Position numbers and translations under genes: made by a program
DNA from: Amorphochlora amoebiformis
Lineage: Eukaryota; Cercozoa; Chlorarachniophyceae
Length of the DNA: 64,000 nucleotides
Assembly (NCBI GenBank): GCA_054601695.1
Contig: BAAHQB010000098.1
Span: 496,001-560,000, forward strand
Direction: 5' to 3'
Notes under the pieces: model-generated
What the model was told of the DNA's origin: nothing
What the model saw: the letters and a program-made list of their open reading frames with translations, nothing else
The model's database searches: none
Part shown: positions 50,579 to 64,000 of the stretch, in pieces
How the letters are laid out: each line of letters starts with the position of its first letter
How positions within the stretch are numbered: the stretch's first letter is position 1

Positions 50579-50621
50579 ATATAAATATATATATATATAT
50601 AATATATATATATATATATGT

Positions 50622-50669
<48 letters not shown>

Positions 50670-50843
50670 TAGAAGTATTTATAGATATAGATACAGATAT
50701 ATATATATATACACACACAAACATATATATATATATACATACACACATATGTGTGTGTGTACATATTTATATATGTATATATGTACATACATACATACAT
50801 ACATATACATATACATATACATATATATATATATATATATGCG

Positions 50844-50877
<34 letters not shown>

Positions 50878-51470
50878 CTGCAAGTACATTTATTTTTTAA
50901 AAACATGATTACATATTACATATATATATATATATATCTACATTCATGCATGTATATATTTATATACATACAACATATATATATACATATATGTATGTGT
51001 ATATTATTAATAATGTATCATATTACATTATAATTATGATTACTGCAATACACAAATATATACATATAGATGTGCTTGTATTTACGTAATATACATGTAT
51101 ATGTATGGGTTATATTTTATTATGTGCTAAACCAACAAATCCAGGCACACCAAAGCTACATCTTTCTCCCCCTTCTACATGTGTCCCCAACCAAGAAAAT
51201 TGAATAATGAAATAACATTAGAGGTACTTCGACACGCTCTCTCGTCTCGGCTGCTCGTTGGAATCGCTCATTCGCCTTCCTTCACATGACCTTCAGACTC
51301 TTTTCAAGACAAGGGCCGAGGCACAGCTTATCTACTTGATTATATATGATAAATATGTATTATATACATACTATATACATATATATATATATATATACAT
51401 ATAAAAATAATAGACATGTATATGTATATATGTGTATACACATGTATGGATGTGTATATATATATATAAT

Positions 51471-51519
<49 letters not shown>

Positions 51520-51669
51520 TACAGATATATATATATATACATACACAAACATATATATATATATACATACACACATATGTGTGTGTGTACATATTTATAT
51601 ATGTATATATGTACATACATACATACATACATATACATATACATATACATATATATATATATATATGCG

Positions 51670-51703
<34 letters not shown>

Positions 51704-52306
51704 CTGCAAGTACATTTATTTTTTAAAAACATGATTACATATTACATATATATATATATATCTACATTCATGCATGTATATATTTATATACATACAACAT
51801 ATATATATACATATATGTATGTGTATATTATTAATAATGTATCATATTACATTATAATTATGATTACTGCAATACACAAATATATACATATAGATGTGCT
51901 TGTATTTACGTAATATACATGTATATGTATGGGTTATATTTTATTATGTGCTAAACCAACAAATCCAGGCACACCAAAGCTACATCTTTCTCCCCCTTCT
52001 ACATGTGTCCCCAACCAAGAAAATTGAATAATGAAATAACATTAGAGGTACTTCGACACGCTCTCTCGTCTCGGCTGCTCGTTGGAATCGCTCATTCGCC
52101 TTCCTTCACATGACCTTCAGACTCTTTTCAAGACAAGGGCCGAGGCACAGCTTATCTACTTGATTATATATGATAAATATGTATTATATACATACTATAT
52201 ACATATATATACATATATATATATATATATACATATAAAAATAATAGACATGTATATGTATATATGTGTATACACATGTATGGATGTGTATATATATATA
52301 TAATAG

Positions 52307-52347
<41 letters not shown>

Positions 52348-52429
52348 TGTACATACATATTTTAATGTCTACATGTACCTGTTTTATTTTATGTTATATG
52401 TATTTATACATTTATGTCAAATTCATTGC

Positions 52430-52484
<55 letters not shown>

Positions 52485-52988
52485 TATATATATATATACA
52501 TATACATACATATATATATACATACGTACATATACGTATATATATATATATATATATATAGATCCCTCGGGGGCATGTTATACGTTTGATTCGGGCCGTG
52601 GAAGATCTGCAAAAAGAGATAGCCGAAGAATACTTTCGAGAAGGCGATGCTTATTTCTTCGGGTTCATATTACATATATGTATAAATGCATACATATATA
52701 CGATAATATCTATGCAAATATATATATATATATATATATATATTCATAGATACATATATATTTACATATGTAAATGTACACATATATAAGAATATGTGTA
52801 TAAATGTAACATCTTTGTACAATATATATATGCATCTTGGTATCCGCGTGTAAGAGTAGGGTAGCTCAATTACGTAGCTACTAAAACGAATTCGAAGCAC
52901 AATATAATAATATGATATATACATAAATATATATATATATATTATATATATATATGTATATAATATATTTATGCATATAAATATATTT

Positions 52989-53050
<62 letters not shown>

Positions 53051-53207
53051 GTACATATATATATATATATATACAAATCTAAACAGGGTGAATCATCGCA
53101 CACGCGATGTGTCTCGAGGTAGCACTCTTTTAAAATTTGCCGCCGAGCTTGGCCATGCATGCGCTCAGGGAACATGTCGAGAGGTGGTACATTTGTAATA
53201 TATATAG

Positions 53208-53239
<32 letters not shown>

Positions 53240-53955
53240 TTATATATGTATGTATATATGTATATAGATATAGATATATATATATATATATGTGTGTGTA
53301 TATACATATATATATATAGTTATATACATAATATATATATATATAAATACTTATATATCATATATATACATATATATATGTGGAAAAGTACATACACAAA
53401 TATATATACCATACCAATAAATCCAAGGACATATGTATACATTTAGTTTGGGCTGTGGGATAGAAAGAAAGACTCTAAGCGAGCAGCCGAATGCTATTTG
53501 CGGGGGGCGGAACAGGGACATACGGCAGCCATGGTAAGAGCTTTTATTGTTTTCACGCCATGTTCCTCCTAATTTCTCAACCATAATCATTTCTAAATTT
53601 GTTCTTGGTATGTATGTAAGTTGTCAATATTTGATAGTATTTAATGTTTACATACACATATGTTGTTGTGTATATATTCGTATGCGCATATAATGTACCA
53701 GATTTTTTATCGAAGTATATATATACATTTTTTGGCATTAGAATAACATTGGTTGTGCATACTTTGGGGGTTACGAAGGGCTAGAAGAGGACAAGGATGA
53801 GGTATGCATAAAAACTGGGAATAATAGATATATATATATATATAAATGTACACATATATATATACATACATATATTTTATATGTACATAAATTCTCACAT
53901 CTACAGGTACATGACACACATAGACAGGTATATACATGTAACACATGAACATATT

Positions 53956-54011
<56 letters not shown>

Positions 54012-54379
54012 TATATATATATATATATATATAAATAAAACTCATATATATGTACATAATTAACGATGTATATAAGACAATACAAATAAAATATGCAATT
54101 GTAGGCATTCTACTGGATCTCTAAGGCCGTGAAACAAAGCAATGAAAGAGACGGATTAGGTTATTAGCTTCTTTCGGTTTCGTTTTTGGTTTCGCTTTTC
54201 GGTGTTGTTTACTGCACAGGAAAGCAATAAGAATATATATATATATCATATATTATTTATTTATATGTATATATATATATATATACATATGTATATATAT
54301 ATATATATATATATATCTATATATATATATATTTATGAAAATACATATATGTATATAAATATAGATATATGTATACTTA

Positions 54380-54412
<33 letters not shown>

Positions 54413-54674
54413 ATATATATTTGTATATATATGTGTATATTATTATCACATATGTATGTATATTATATATGTATATAAATACGTATATACATATATATAC
54501 ATAAGGAAATAAATAAATATATATATTGATGTATATATATATATATGTGATATACTTACACTTTTTTAATATATATTTTATGCATGCCTATGTCAACATA
54601 TATGCGTGTTAAAAATACATGGATATACAATAAAATACAAATACGAGAAACTGCGACATGCGTACGTATTAAAC

Positions 54675-54706
<32 letters not shown>

Positions 54707-55213
54707 GATATATAAATGTAACACATATGTACATCCAAAACACCCAATTGATTACAACCAGCTGGAATGGCAGCCTGCTACCACTATGCAGTTGGCGTGA
54801 AGGAGGTATCTAATCTAAACCACGCAATCCATGACCACACTCTGCCTCTCATAACCCTCTCAATTATCCGACTATATATTTCCACTCTACCAAAAACACA
54901 TTCCAATACCCCCTGTCCCTCCCCCGAGTCTATGTCCTGTCTAAGGACCATAAGGCCGCGTTCACATACTACAAGAAAGCCGCAGAGGCTGGCGACGCAG
55001 CTGCCATGGCCGAACTTGGGAGGTGCTACCAGAGAGGCTTGGTTTCACACCCTAACCCTAACCCTAACCCTGACCCTAACCCTTATCATAGCCGGTCGTG
55101 GTTCGATTTCATTTTATCCTCTGTGTATTTATTTTTCTATAATAAATACGTGTTATGTCCATGTAAATTACTATATATATTATATATTCTATGTGTGTAT
55201 GTATATATACTCT

Positions 55214-55259
<46 letters not shown>

Positions 55260-55289
55260 TATACATGTATATATATGTATATATATGTA

Positions 55290-55332
<43 letters not shown>

Positions 55333-55340
55333 TATATATA

Positions 55341-55415
<75 letters not shown>

Positions 55416-55416
55416 C

Positions 55417-55466
<50 letters not shown>

Positions 55467-55629
55467 ATACATATAGGGTGTAAATACGTACACATATATA
55501 TACATATACATATATATATATATATATGTGCATATATATATATATGTACATATGTATGTACATATATATATATATATTGATACTATGTGTATATGTGCAT
55601 ATGTATATGTAGATATTATATATACATAC

Positions 55630-55660
<31 letters not shown>

Positions 55661-55677
55661 TATATGTGAGTGTGTGT

Positions 55678-55715
<38 letters not shown>

Positions 55716-55819
55716 ACATCTATAATATAATACATATGTATGTACATATAAAGAGGTGTAAACCCCTTAACCCGATATCAATATATTATGTGTATATATT
55801 TTGCATATATATACATACA

Positions 55820-55868
<49 letters not shown>

Positions 55869-56746
55869 CAGCTGTATATATATACTTTAGTTCTATAGCT
55901 AAATATGAATGTATACATATACATATATATATATATAGTACATATAATTATATACGTATATATACATATTTTTATAGCGTAGCGCATTGCTGCGCGTAGC
56001 GTAGAGTATCGCGTGTTATGCTAAGAATGATTAGGATTAGGGTTATGATTAGGAGGAATCAGACTTAAGAGTAGGGTTTGGGTTGGCTAGGGTTATGATT
56101 AGGATGAGCCACGATTAAGGTTACGAATAGGGTTACCAACATTCATTATTTACCAAAATAGGGCCTTCGGCGAAAGTTTTTCACTGATGCTGCTAAGTGG
56201 TACCAAGCCTCGGCCGACCTCGGTTGCACGCAAGGTCGGGTCAAGATGAACATGATTCTCTATCTATTTGTTAGTTGCTCCATATCTCTTTGTTCGTTTG
56301 TTCATCAAAATCAATCCATGTGTAATGCTTTCAATCTACACTAAATACGTCTGACCGCTACGTGTTGGATGTATGTAAAATGTTATTTACGTATCTATTT
56401 GTACACATAAATAATATATATATGTATATATAATGATATAGGTTTGCTTTACCTCGCGGAATGGTACATGAACGACGAAGGCATAATCCAACTTAAAAAC
56501 CTCATCCTAACCATATTCTAACGCAACCCTAACCCTAACCCTAACCCTAACTTTACCCTATCCGAAAGAAAGTCTCACTTAATCCCAAAGCTAACCCTAG
56601 CCCTTAAATCATTACGCTAATCCTAAGCGAAGCCAAGAGCTAATCTCCCTTCATTTGGATAGCCACTGAAGACGATATGGAAACCGCTTTTAACCTTTGG
56701 CTCAAGGTTGTTCCGGCTATACGTGCATATATATGTATATTAAGTG

Positions 56747-56814
<68 letters not shown>

Positions 56815-57353
56815 TGTATATATGTATATATATAAATTTGTATATTGTCCAGTGGTCCGGTCCGATATACTGATATTTTAACAATAGGCAATGAACTCTT
56901 GTAGCGCAGTCGTACAGTAGACTGATGAGTCCAGGGTTGGCTAAGTCCGTTTGGGTCACGCCACTTGGATTATAACTTGCTTACGATAAATCAGCGAGGT
57001 GCATCCAGGTGCATCTCATGCGAGGTCATGTGACACGGTAAAGTGCATGTGACGACTCTTTAAAAAGCTGAATGTCTTCCAAGCTTTTCTTGTTGGACTA
57101 CCGTCTATCTATCAGCAGTTGAGCAGCTATAATTCTGGTCATATCAACAATGTATATATATATATATATACGGAAAAAGATATACATATATATGTATATA
57201 TGTGTGTGTCCAGATATGCATTGCATATGTACTCTCTCCCTCTTTCACACATCAGTACGTAAATATTTATTATAATACCTATATTATATTATGATTACAT
57301 ATACATGTGTATATATGTGCGTATACATATTATGCATACACACTCAGACATAT

Positions 57354-57421
<68 letters not shown>

Positions 57422-58056
57422 CATACGAGTATAGATGTATTGGTAATTGGTCTTGTTGTACGTTTGTTTGACAAGGCTACAATACACTCATATATTTGTA
57501 ATAATACCTATGTTTACATATTTAAAAACATATACATATATCTCTACAAATATGTATTTTTTAATTATATATGTATATCTATGTGCATAGAGGGGATAGA
57601 TAGACTTAGTGGGCAAGCCTGTGCGGGGTCTAAGAGACACGAACAGACACAATTCAGTTAGTCTCAGAGACAGGGAGAAAAAGAAGAAAGAGATGGAGAG
57701 TAGGAAGACATAAAAGCAACGAGCCAGCTCACACAGCAGAGAGGACAATGACTAGTACAAGTACAATTGTATTGTGTGATAATACCTATTATAATAGCAT
57801 ACCAACCCTATGACTTTACGTAGGCAACAGAGCCGGACCCAGTAGACCCTGACGGGGTCTTGGAGGCATGCTATCAAGGTTTATAGTATTGTATGTATGT
57901 ATCTCATACTAGCATTTATTCATGTAATATATATATAAATGTATAGATGTATATTTTTATATACATACATATATATATGTATGTATATGTATGTATGAGG
58001 CATGCTATCAAGGTTTACATTATTGTATGTATGTCACACTAGCTTTTATTCATGTA

Positions 58057-58087
<31 letters not shown>

Positions 58088-58347
58088 AAATATATATATA
58101 TATACATAATATATATAGACATATATATATATATACATATATTTATATATGTATTTCAATGTGGGGTAGGTATATACTGAATTAAGTATATTGAACATGA
58201 TAGCCTACAATGTACATAGTTGAAACATGTCCGTCTTCTTCTATTTGGTGTTGGTATGGATGACATCTTGTGTTGGGCTAAAAATGTGTACTTGCGGCTT
58301 ACAGTTGGAAGGTGTTATCAGCTTGGGGAAGGTTTGACTATGCATAC

Positions 58348-58397
<50 letters not shown>

Positions 58398-58744
58398 TAC
58401 ATATATCTACATCCATATATATATATATACGTATGTATACGAATATACATATATATACATATAAATATATATATATACATACATATTTATATTATACATA
58501 TACATATATATATATGCATATAAAAACATATGCATATACAGATATACACATATACATATACTAATATATACTACGCATACATATACATGAATATTTACAC
58601 ACTCATTCATGCTTGTAACTATCTACATAAATATGTAGGAATAGAGCGAGACATGGCTTCGGCAAAGAAGTACTATACCCAAGCAGCTAAAGCAGGACAT
58701 GAGATGGTTTCTGTGTTTACATATTTTATATATATATCTAAATA

Positions 58745-58806
<62 letters not shown>

Positions 58807-58930
58807 GTATTAATATGTGTATATATGTATATATATATATATATATATGAATATATATATGTATATGTATATATATATACATATATATGTATGTATGTAT
58901 GTGTGTATATTTATCATATGTTCATATACA

Positions 58931-58961
<31 letters not shown>

Positions 58962-59092
58962 TATATATATATATATAATCATATGTTTTTTTACTTTATT
59001 GCTATTTTTTTTGATATTGCTAATATTACTGTTACCATAGTACAAATGTATTTATATACACGCATATACATTTTGTGTAAATATACAATATG

Positions 59093-59131
<39 letters not shown>

Positions 59132-59314
59132 CATATAATGTGTGTGTGTATATATGTTACAATAGCATATGCATATCTACTTACTATGCACGTATATAGT
59201 ATATATAATATTACCAAGTATTTTATATAATTGCACATTAACATAATGACAAATTTTAATGTGTAGGCCCAATCTGCTCTAGAGGATCTTATTGAGGAGA
59301 CACGAATAGAGTAG
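49294..59314 (+). CDS. Protein with tandem SAM domains followed by Sel1-like repeats
   Basis: Exons join in phase: 49294-49613, 49738-49782, 49956-50013, 50194-50259, 50426-50488, 51222-51320 (or to 51356; an identical copy lies at 52046), 52562-52662, 53087-53186, 53447-53533, 53742-53801, 54105-54159, 54762-54805, 54946-55041, 56162-56234, 56442-56480, 56663-56706, 57824-57878, 58305-58331, 58639-58706, 59267-59314 (TAG). Length is about 515-560 residues depending on the duplicated exon. The N-terminal part looks like three SAM-type helical modules: [40 protein letters not shown] followed by RVAKAIEAM; and [20 protein letters not shown] followed by [19 protein letters not shown] domains oligomerise or bind partners. 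The rest is Sel1 repeats, a TPR-like solenoid for protein scaffolding ([68 protein letters not shown]). The intron after 56480 uses a GC donor. Confidence 0.92.
50700..51527 (+). repeat. Large tandem duplication, copy 1
   Basis: About 826 bases including one whole SAM exon (51222-51320/51356) are repeated directly at 51528-52350. The offset is 828 at the left (50761 versus 51589) and 824 at the exon, so only TA-tract lengths differ. Unique parts, including the exon, appear identical. Confidence 0.95.
51528..52350 (+). repeat. Large tandem duplication, copy 2
   Basis: Second copy of the 50700-51527 block, with its exon at 52046-52144 (or to 52180). The exon length is a multiple of three in phase 0, so including one or both copies keeps the frame. 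Confidence 0.95.
55050..55086 (-). repeat. Interstitial telomeric repeat in SAM-Sel1 intron
   Basis: About six CCCTAA units on the plus strand, one varied to CCCTGA. It starts nine bases after the 5' splice site of the exon ending at 55041. Confidence 0.9.
56013..56145 (+). repeat. Degenerate TTAGGG-like array
   Basis: TTAGGATTAGGGTTATGATTAGG-type words over about 130 bases, ending just upstream of the exon at 56162. This orientation is opposite to the arrays at 55050 and 56505. Confidence 0.85.
56505..56611 (-). repeat. CCCTAA-type interstitial array
   Basis: The core at 56524-56552 is four to five perfect CCCTAA units, flanked by degenerate versions. It lies in the GC-AG intron of the SAM-Sel1 gene. 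Confidence 0.88.
56890..57125 (+). repeat. SINE-like element, copy 6
   Basis: Head TAGCGCAGTCGTACAGTAGA, GAGTCCAGGGTTGG, then AAGTCCGTTTGGGTCACGCC and CACTTGGATTATAACTTGC, parallel to copies 4 and 5. A later word CCGTCTATCTATC is shared with copy 1. It lies in the SAM-Sel1 intron 56707-57823. Confidence 0.65.
57863..58062 (+). repeat. Tandem duplication of an exon 3' edge and its donor
   Basis: GAGGCATGCTATCAAG (end of the exon finishing at 57878), its donor GTTTA and about 50 bases of intron recur at 57997-58062. The offset is about 134 bases and the copies differ by small indels. The second copy lacks the rest of the exon. Confidence 0.85.
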
Positions 59315-59746
59315 GAATTAGTACTCGAAGTTCCTAAGCGGCTACTTAGGCTACTTCAGTGTGGGAGTCTTTAGAGCTAGTCAACCCAGATCATAAATGT
59401 TAGTATTAGTTGGAAGCTACTCAGCAACATCCAATTGCATTTATGAGCTGTAGAGCTAATTACAATTTTATATCCCGGGAATTCGTTTAACTAATTTATT
59501 GTTAGTTAATTAACGTGAATATTCCCATACTTCGAATTATCTAGCTATATTAGTAATGTTGCGAAGAGCTAAGATAGCAGTAGACACGCATGCATGCATC
59601 CGAGTGTGATGGACTACTCTAGTACTACAGCACAATCTTGTATTGAACATGTTGACTTCAAGTCTTAAGAAGGTAGCAAGTTAGATCATTCAAGCTCAGA
59701 TAATGCCCTGATCGATTGCTAAACTGGTCAGTCTGGCCGCGGGAAA
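59315..59746. other. Tail-to-tail spacer, unique sequence
   Basis: 432 bases between two convergent stop codons. There is no TA microsatellite, no exon and no tRNA. Direct short words (CTAG, AGCTA) recur. It must hold both polyadenylation regions. Confidence 0.7.
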
Positions 59747-60171
59747 TTACGCAGCCGATTTAATAAGCTTAAATTTGGGAGAGCTTGAAATCTTAGAGAG
59801 CGCACCCAGAGCGTTTTTAAGCTTCTTTCCGTGCTGCCCATATATATATATGTATATATGTATGATATCTAGAATACAGTTAATTTTATATTTATCTAAT
59901 ATACATGTATATACGTATATATATATATATATATATGTACATACACACACATATATATACATATATATATATATATATTAGTAACATATAGTTATTATAT
60001 TTATTTAGTTATATACAAATGCATATATATATATATGTGTAAACTATAGTATATTATAAATGCCATGATATTTATGCCGCCATGCTGTATATATATATAT
60101 ATATATATATATACATTATATATAAATATATATGTGTATATTAATACATCATGACGTAAATCCAAGTATGG

Positions 60172-60219
<48 letters not shown>

Positions 60220-60456
60220 CTAGTATGTATATATATATATATATATATATGGAATATGTGTAATGTGGCTATGAACACATATATATATATATAGAGAGAA
60301 TTTTCAGACTTGTATGTAAGATGCAGATATATATATGTATATATGTAAATATATAAAGTATACATATATATATATATACATGTACATACACATATGTATA
60401 GACACATACATATATATATATATATATATGCTTTAGAGAATATGTATATACAAACA

Positions 60457-60499
<43 letters not shown>

Positions 60500-60978
60500 C
60501 AATACATGTATGTATTTATGTATATATATATATATATTTGCTATTATATAAATTATCTGTAGGTATTAGAATATTTACCCAACCTGGACAAGAAGGACAT
60601 GCAAGTCGTACTTAATTTTGTTTGGAATTCTATTATTCAGGTGCGTGTACGCAACCTCTCGAGAGGCTCCCTTCGGAATCCAACCCAGCCTATCGTGGAA
60701 AGAAATTAATATGTCGGCTGGCTTTGGCAGCATCCTTTATAATTGATATATGTGTATATACATATATTCATATGGATGTATATATATAATATATATTGTA
60801 CAGATATAAGTATACTAGATATATACACTGTAATATACACATATATATATATATATATATGTAGAAATTATGTGTATATGTAAATATATATATTATATAT
60901 GCATATATATATATATGTATATGTACGTATATATACATGTATTTCTATGCACAACATTGTTCTTCAAATAAAATATAC

Positions 60979-61024
<46 letters not shown>

Positions 61025-61326
61025 AATAAATATATATATATATATATATATGTGTATGTGTTTGGGTGTATATGTATTCCTAAAAAGGGCATAATGTATA
61101 ATATATATATATACATAATTATTTACATACATATTTGACGTATAAATATTTTCTCACCTAGATAAAGGTTATATGTGAAGTATATGAAAATGTTACATAG
61201 TATACATATATATATATATATATACATATATGTGTGTGTGTGTTGAAATATACTTATTTTATGTACATATATTGCGCATATACAAATATATATTACACAT
61301 ATTTATATTTACATTTATAAATTTAA

Positions 61327-61359
<33 letters not shown>

Positions 61360-61506
61360 ATATATATATATATATTGCATATTACTTACATATATTACAT
61401 GTATACATATATATATATATATATATATTACATATTACATATATTACATATATACACATATACATATATATAAGATATATATATATATATATACATATAT
61501 GTATAC

Positions 61507-61553
<47 letters not shown>

Positions 61554-62218
61554 GCACGCATTATCCACTACTTCTGAGCGATCTTCCAAACGTGTGTATC
61601 AACGGGAAACTCATTGCGACCTACATATGTAGTATCTATTTATATATGCATATATTTATATTTTCCATGTATTATGCTTATAGATATGTATGTATATATT
61701 ATATATATACACATATATAAATATTGAATTATATATATATATTATATATATATATATATTATATGTATATGTATATATATGTATAAATAAATCAAATGTC
61801 GAAGGGCGTGCATACATGTGTACATAAATGTGAACATAAACTGTCGTATAAAACCAGAAGACTTTTTTTTCATAGCAAAAGATGTATCAGATAATACAAT
61901 ATGTATATATATATATATATATTTACACTCACATTTTCAGAAATATGTATATGTTTATGTATTAGATATATAGATATACCATATATTTATATAAAACTTA
62001 TTTGTATACGTTCGTATATTAGCTTAAAAACAGACCCATAGCAAACATCAAAAGACACGATACAGTCTTAGGCCCCACTCCCTAAATAGTGTTCAATTAT
62101 TTAGAAATATATACCTTTTTAAGACCCTACATAAATATACAATATATATATATATATATATATACATACATAATATATGTATATATGTGTATATGTTATG
62201 TATATATATATATGTATT

Positions 62219-62265
<47 letters not shown>

Positions 62266-62578
62266 AAACAATGTTGTTAGCAGGAAATGACGAGGAAAGA
62301 TGATATGTATGTATGTATATTATATATGTATTATATATACGTATAAATGTAGATATATATATATATATGTATATATACATTTACATTTTATTTATATTTA
62401 ATGATTCAAAGTTTGTGTTGTATGAGTAAATTTATATACATAGATAAAGAAGATATGTATGTATAATATAGATAAGCATATAACACAGATATATGTATAT
62501 ATGTATATATATGTATACATGCATCTTGCATTATATATACCTCCAGATGTATCATATATACATATATATATATATATA

Positions 62579-62616
<38 letters not shown>

Positions 62617-62789
62617 TTGCATACATGCATATATAGTAAATAGATATTTATATATATAAATATATGTATACATATACACATATATATATGTACATAAATA
62701 TAATACATAGGTATAATATAATAATACAAATGTATGTGTGTATAACAATGTATATATATATATATACATATATGTATGTAGGTATATAC

Positions 62790-62829
<40 letters not shown>

Positions 62830-62877
62830 ATATGTACTCCATTGCTATGTACGCATCCAGCTATTGCGGACATTTGG

Positions 62878-62911
<34 letters not shown>

Positions 62912-63144
62912 AATATATACATATATATATATATATATCAATATATATATATATATATATAATATATATATATATATATAAATGTGTTCATACATGTACA
63001 TATATATTTATACACTTGTGTCATGTGCATGTGCATATGCATATTTTCACATATTGATATGGATTACGTAACTTATGATATACATATGTATACATACATA
63101 TACACATATATATGTATACATATACATATGTATATAAATATTTA

Positions 63145-63193
<49 letters not shown>

Positions 63194-63299
63194 ACGTATA
63201 TTACACCTTAAAGCCCAGTAGATATTTTTTAACTTTGTCTGTTGGCCAGTCAGATAGGAAGTCCAGATTAGGTTCACCATCAGAGCACTCACTTTCAAA
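59747..63299 (-). CDS. HhH-GPD (endonuclease III superfamily) DNA glycosylase, 3' part
   Basis: Five exons join in phase to 126 residues plus stop: 63299-63207, 62081-62036, 61620-61572, 60689-60584, 59833-59747. The sequence gives [20 protein letters not shown], then [16 protein letters not shown] (helix-hairpin-helix with the lyase lysine in PKT), then [20 protein letters not shown] (catalytic Asp in PVDTHV), then [22 protein letters not shown] and a basic end. The family excises damaged or modified bases; this version is closest in my reading to the endonuclease III/DEMETER-like branch. The N-terminal half of the domain (normally about 90 residues before LDFL) is not in view. ATG at 63308 lies in frame just upstream but would leave half a domain, so I treat 63299 as an internal acceptor (CAG). 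There is no cysteine cluster for [4Fe-4S] after LLVQHG. Confidence 0.88.
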
Positions 63300-63336
63300 C
63301 TGATTCATGAGAATACGTATACACAAATATATATAC

Positions 63337-63386
<50 letters not shown>

Positions 63387-63450
63387 GTTATGTTAAATAT
63401 ATAGTATAAAAATTTATTTCTCTTCATCTATTTAGACGTTATCTATATCA

Positions 63451-64000
63451 GGTTAGGGTTAGGATTACGGTTAGGTCAGATCAGGGTTAGGGTAGGGCTC
63501 AGGTTAGGATTGGTTAGGGTTAGGTCAGATAAGCGTTAGGGTTAGGGTTCAGGTTAGGATTAGGGTTAGGGTTAGGTCAGATCAGGGTTAGGGTTACGGT
63601 TAGGGTTCAGGTTAGGGTTAGGGTTAGGTGAGATGAGGGTTAGGGTTAGGGTTCACGCTAGGGTGCTAGGGTTAGGGTTAGGTCAGATTAGGGTTAGGGT
63701 TAGGGTTCAGGTTAGGATTAGGGATACGGTTAGGTTAGATAAGGGTTGGGGGCAGGGTTAGGGTTCAGGTTAGGGTTAGGGTTAGGGTTAGGTCAGATCA
63801 TGTTTAGGGTTAGGGTTCAGGTTAGGGTTAGGGTTAGGGTTAGGGTTAGGTCAGATCAGGGTTAGGGTTAGAGTTCAGGTTAGGATTAGGGTTAGGGGTT
63901 AGGTCAGATCAGGGTTAGGGTTAGGGTTCAGGTTAGGGTTAGGGTTCAGGTTAGGGTTAGGGTGTTAGGGTTAGGGTTTCGTGTCAGGCTTAAGGTTAAA
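63451..64000 (+). repeat. Telomere-like higher-order satellite
   Basis: About 550 bases of TTAGGG and variants (TTCAGG, TTAGGA, TTACGG) punctuated about every 52-60 bases by GGTCAGATCAGG or close variants, roughly nine times. The G-rich strand runs rightward. It continues to the window edge. Confidence 0.93.

Noticed and set aside
60565-60650. Plus-strand exon-like frame reading [20 protein letters not shown] with plausible splice sites
   Set aside because: The same bases on the minus strand encode [20 protein letters not shown], which fits the HhH-GPD family and joins in phase to four other exons.

Overview
The window is nuclear DNA of a flagellated eukaryotic microbe. It holds spliceosomal genes with many very short exons (mostly 30-110 bases), GT-AG introns, TTAGGG-type telomeric motifs, a ciliary dynein-assembly gene, and huge amounts of (TA)n microsatellite. 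Most of the long open frames in this sequence are translations of TA repeats (Ile-Tyr runs) and are not genes. I assembled real genes by joining short exons whose splice sites, reading phase and protein family agree. The organism cannot be named from this. A transketolase with an apparent signal-anchor plus transit-like leader would fit an alga with a complex plastid, but that is inference.

Seven genes are supported. Left to right: (1) a minus-strand gene of unrecognised function with a signal peptide, starting at 6953 and running out of the left edge, with an FAD-type glycine motif in its last visible exon; (2) plus-strand transketolase, 7203-9769, compact with two short introns; (3) minus-strand DNAAF1/ODA7-like leucine-rich-repeat protein, 19144 down to 11289, 14 exons; (4) plus-strand multi-pass membrane protein with a charged N-terminus, 19451-22448, 12 exons; (5) minus-strand multi-pass membrane protein kinase, 49060 down to 26050, 33 exons, about 887 residues spread over 23 kb; (6) plus-strand protein with SAM domains and Sel1 repeats, 49294-59314, about 21 exons; (7) minus-strand HhH-GPD DNA glycosylase, last five exons 63299 down to 59747, whose 5' part is not visible.

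The layout is very regular. Genes sit as three head-to-head pairs sharing 230-310 base promoters (6954-7202, 19145-19450, 49061-49293) and meet tail-to-tail in between. The promoters, the exons and large parts of the tail-to-tail spacers carry no TA repeats. The repeats are concentrated in introns, where they account for most of the gene length. Introns also hold copies of a tRNA-like short interspersed element (SINE) with six recognisable members, interstitial telomere-like arrays, and several local duplications of exons or exon edges. The right end is a telomere-like higher-order repeat with the G-rich strand pointing rightward.

The genes do not form a pathway. They cover carbon metabolism (transketolase), cilium assembly (DNAAF1), signalling (kinase), protein scaffolding (SAM-Sel1) and DNA repair (glycosylase). 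The main points of interest are the intron-confined TA expansion, the SINE family, the kinase and SAM-Sel1 architectures, the exon duplication in the SAM-Sel1 gene, and the telomere-like satellite next to the incomplete glycosylase gene.
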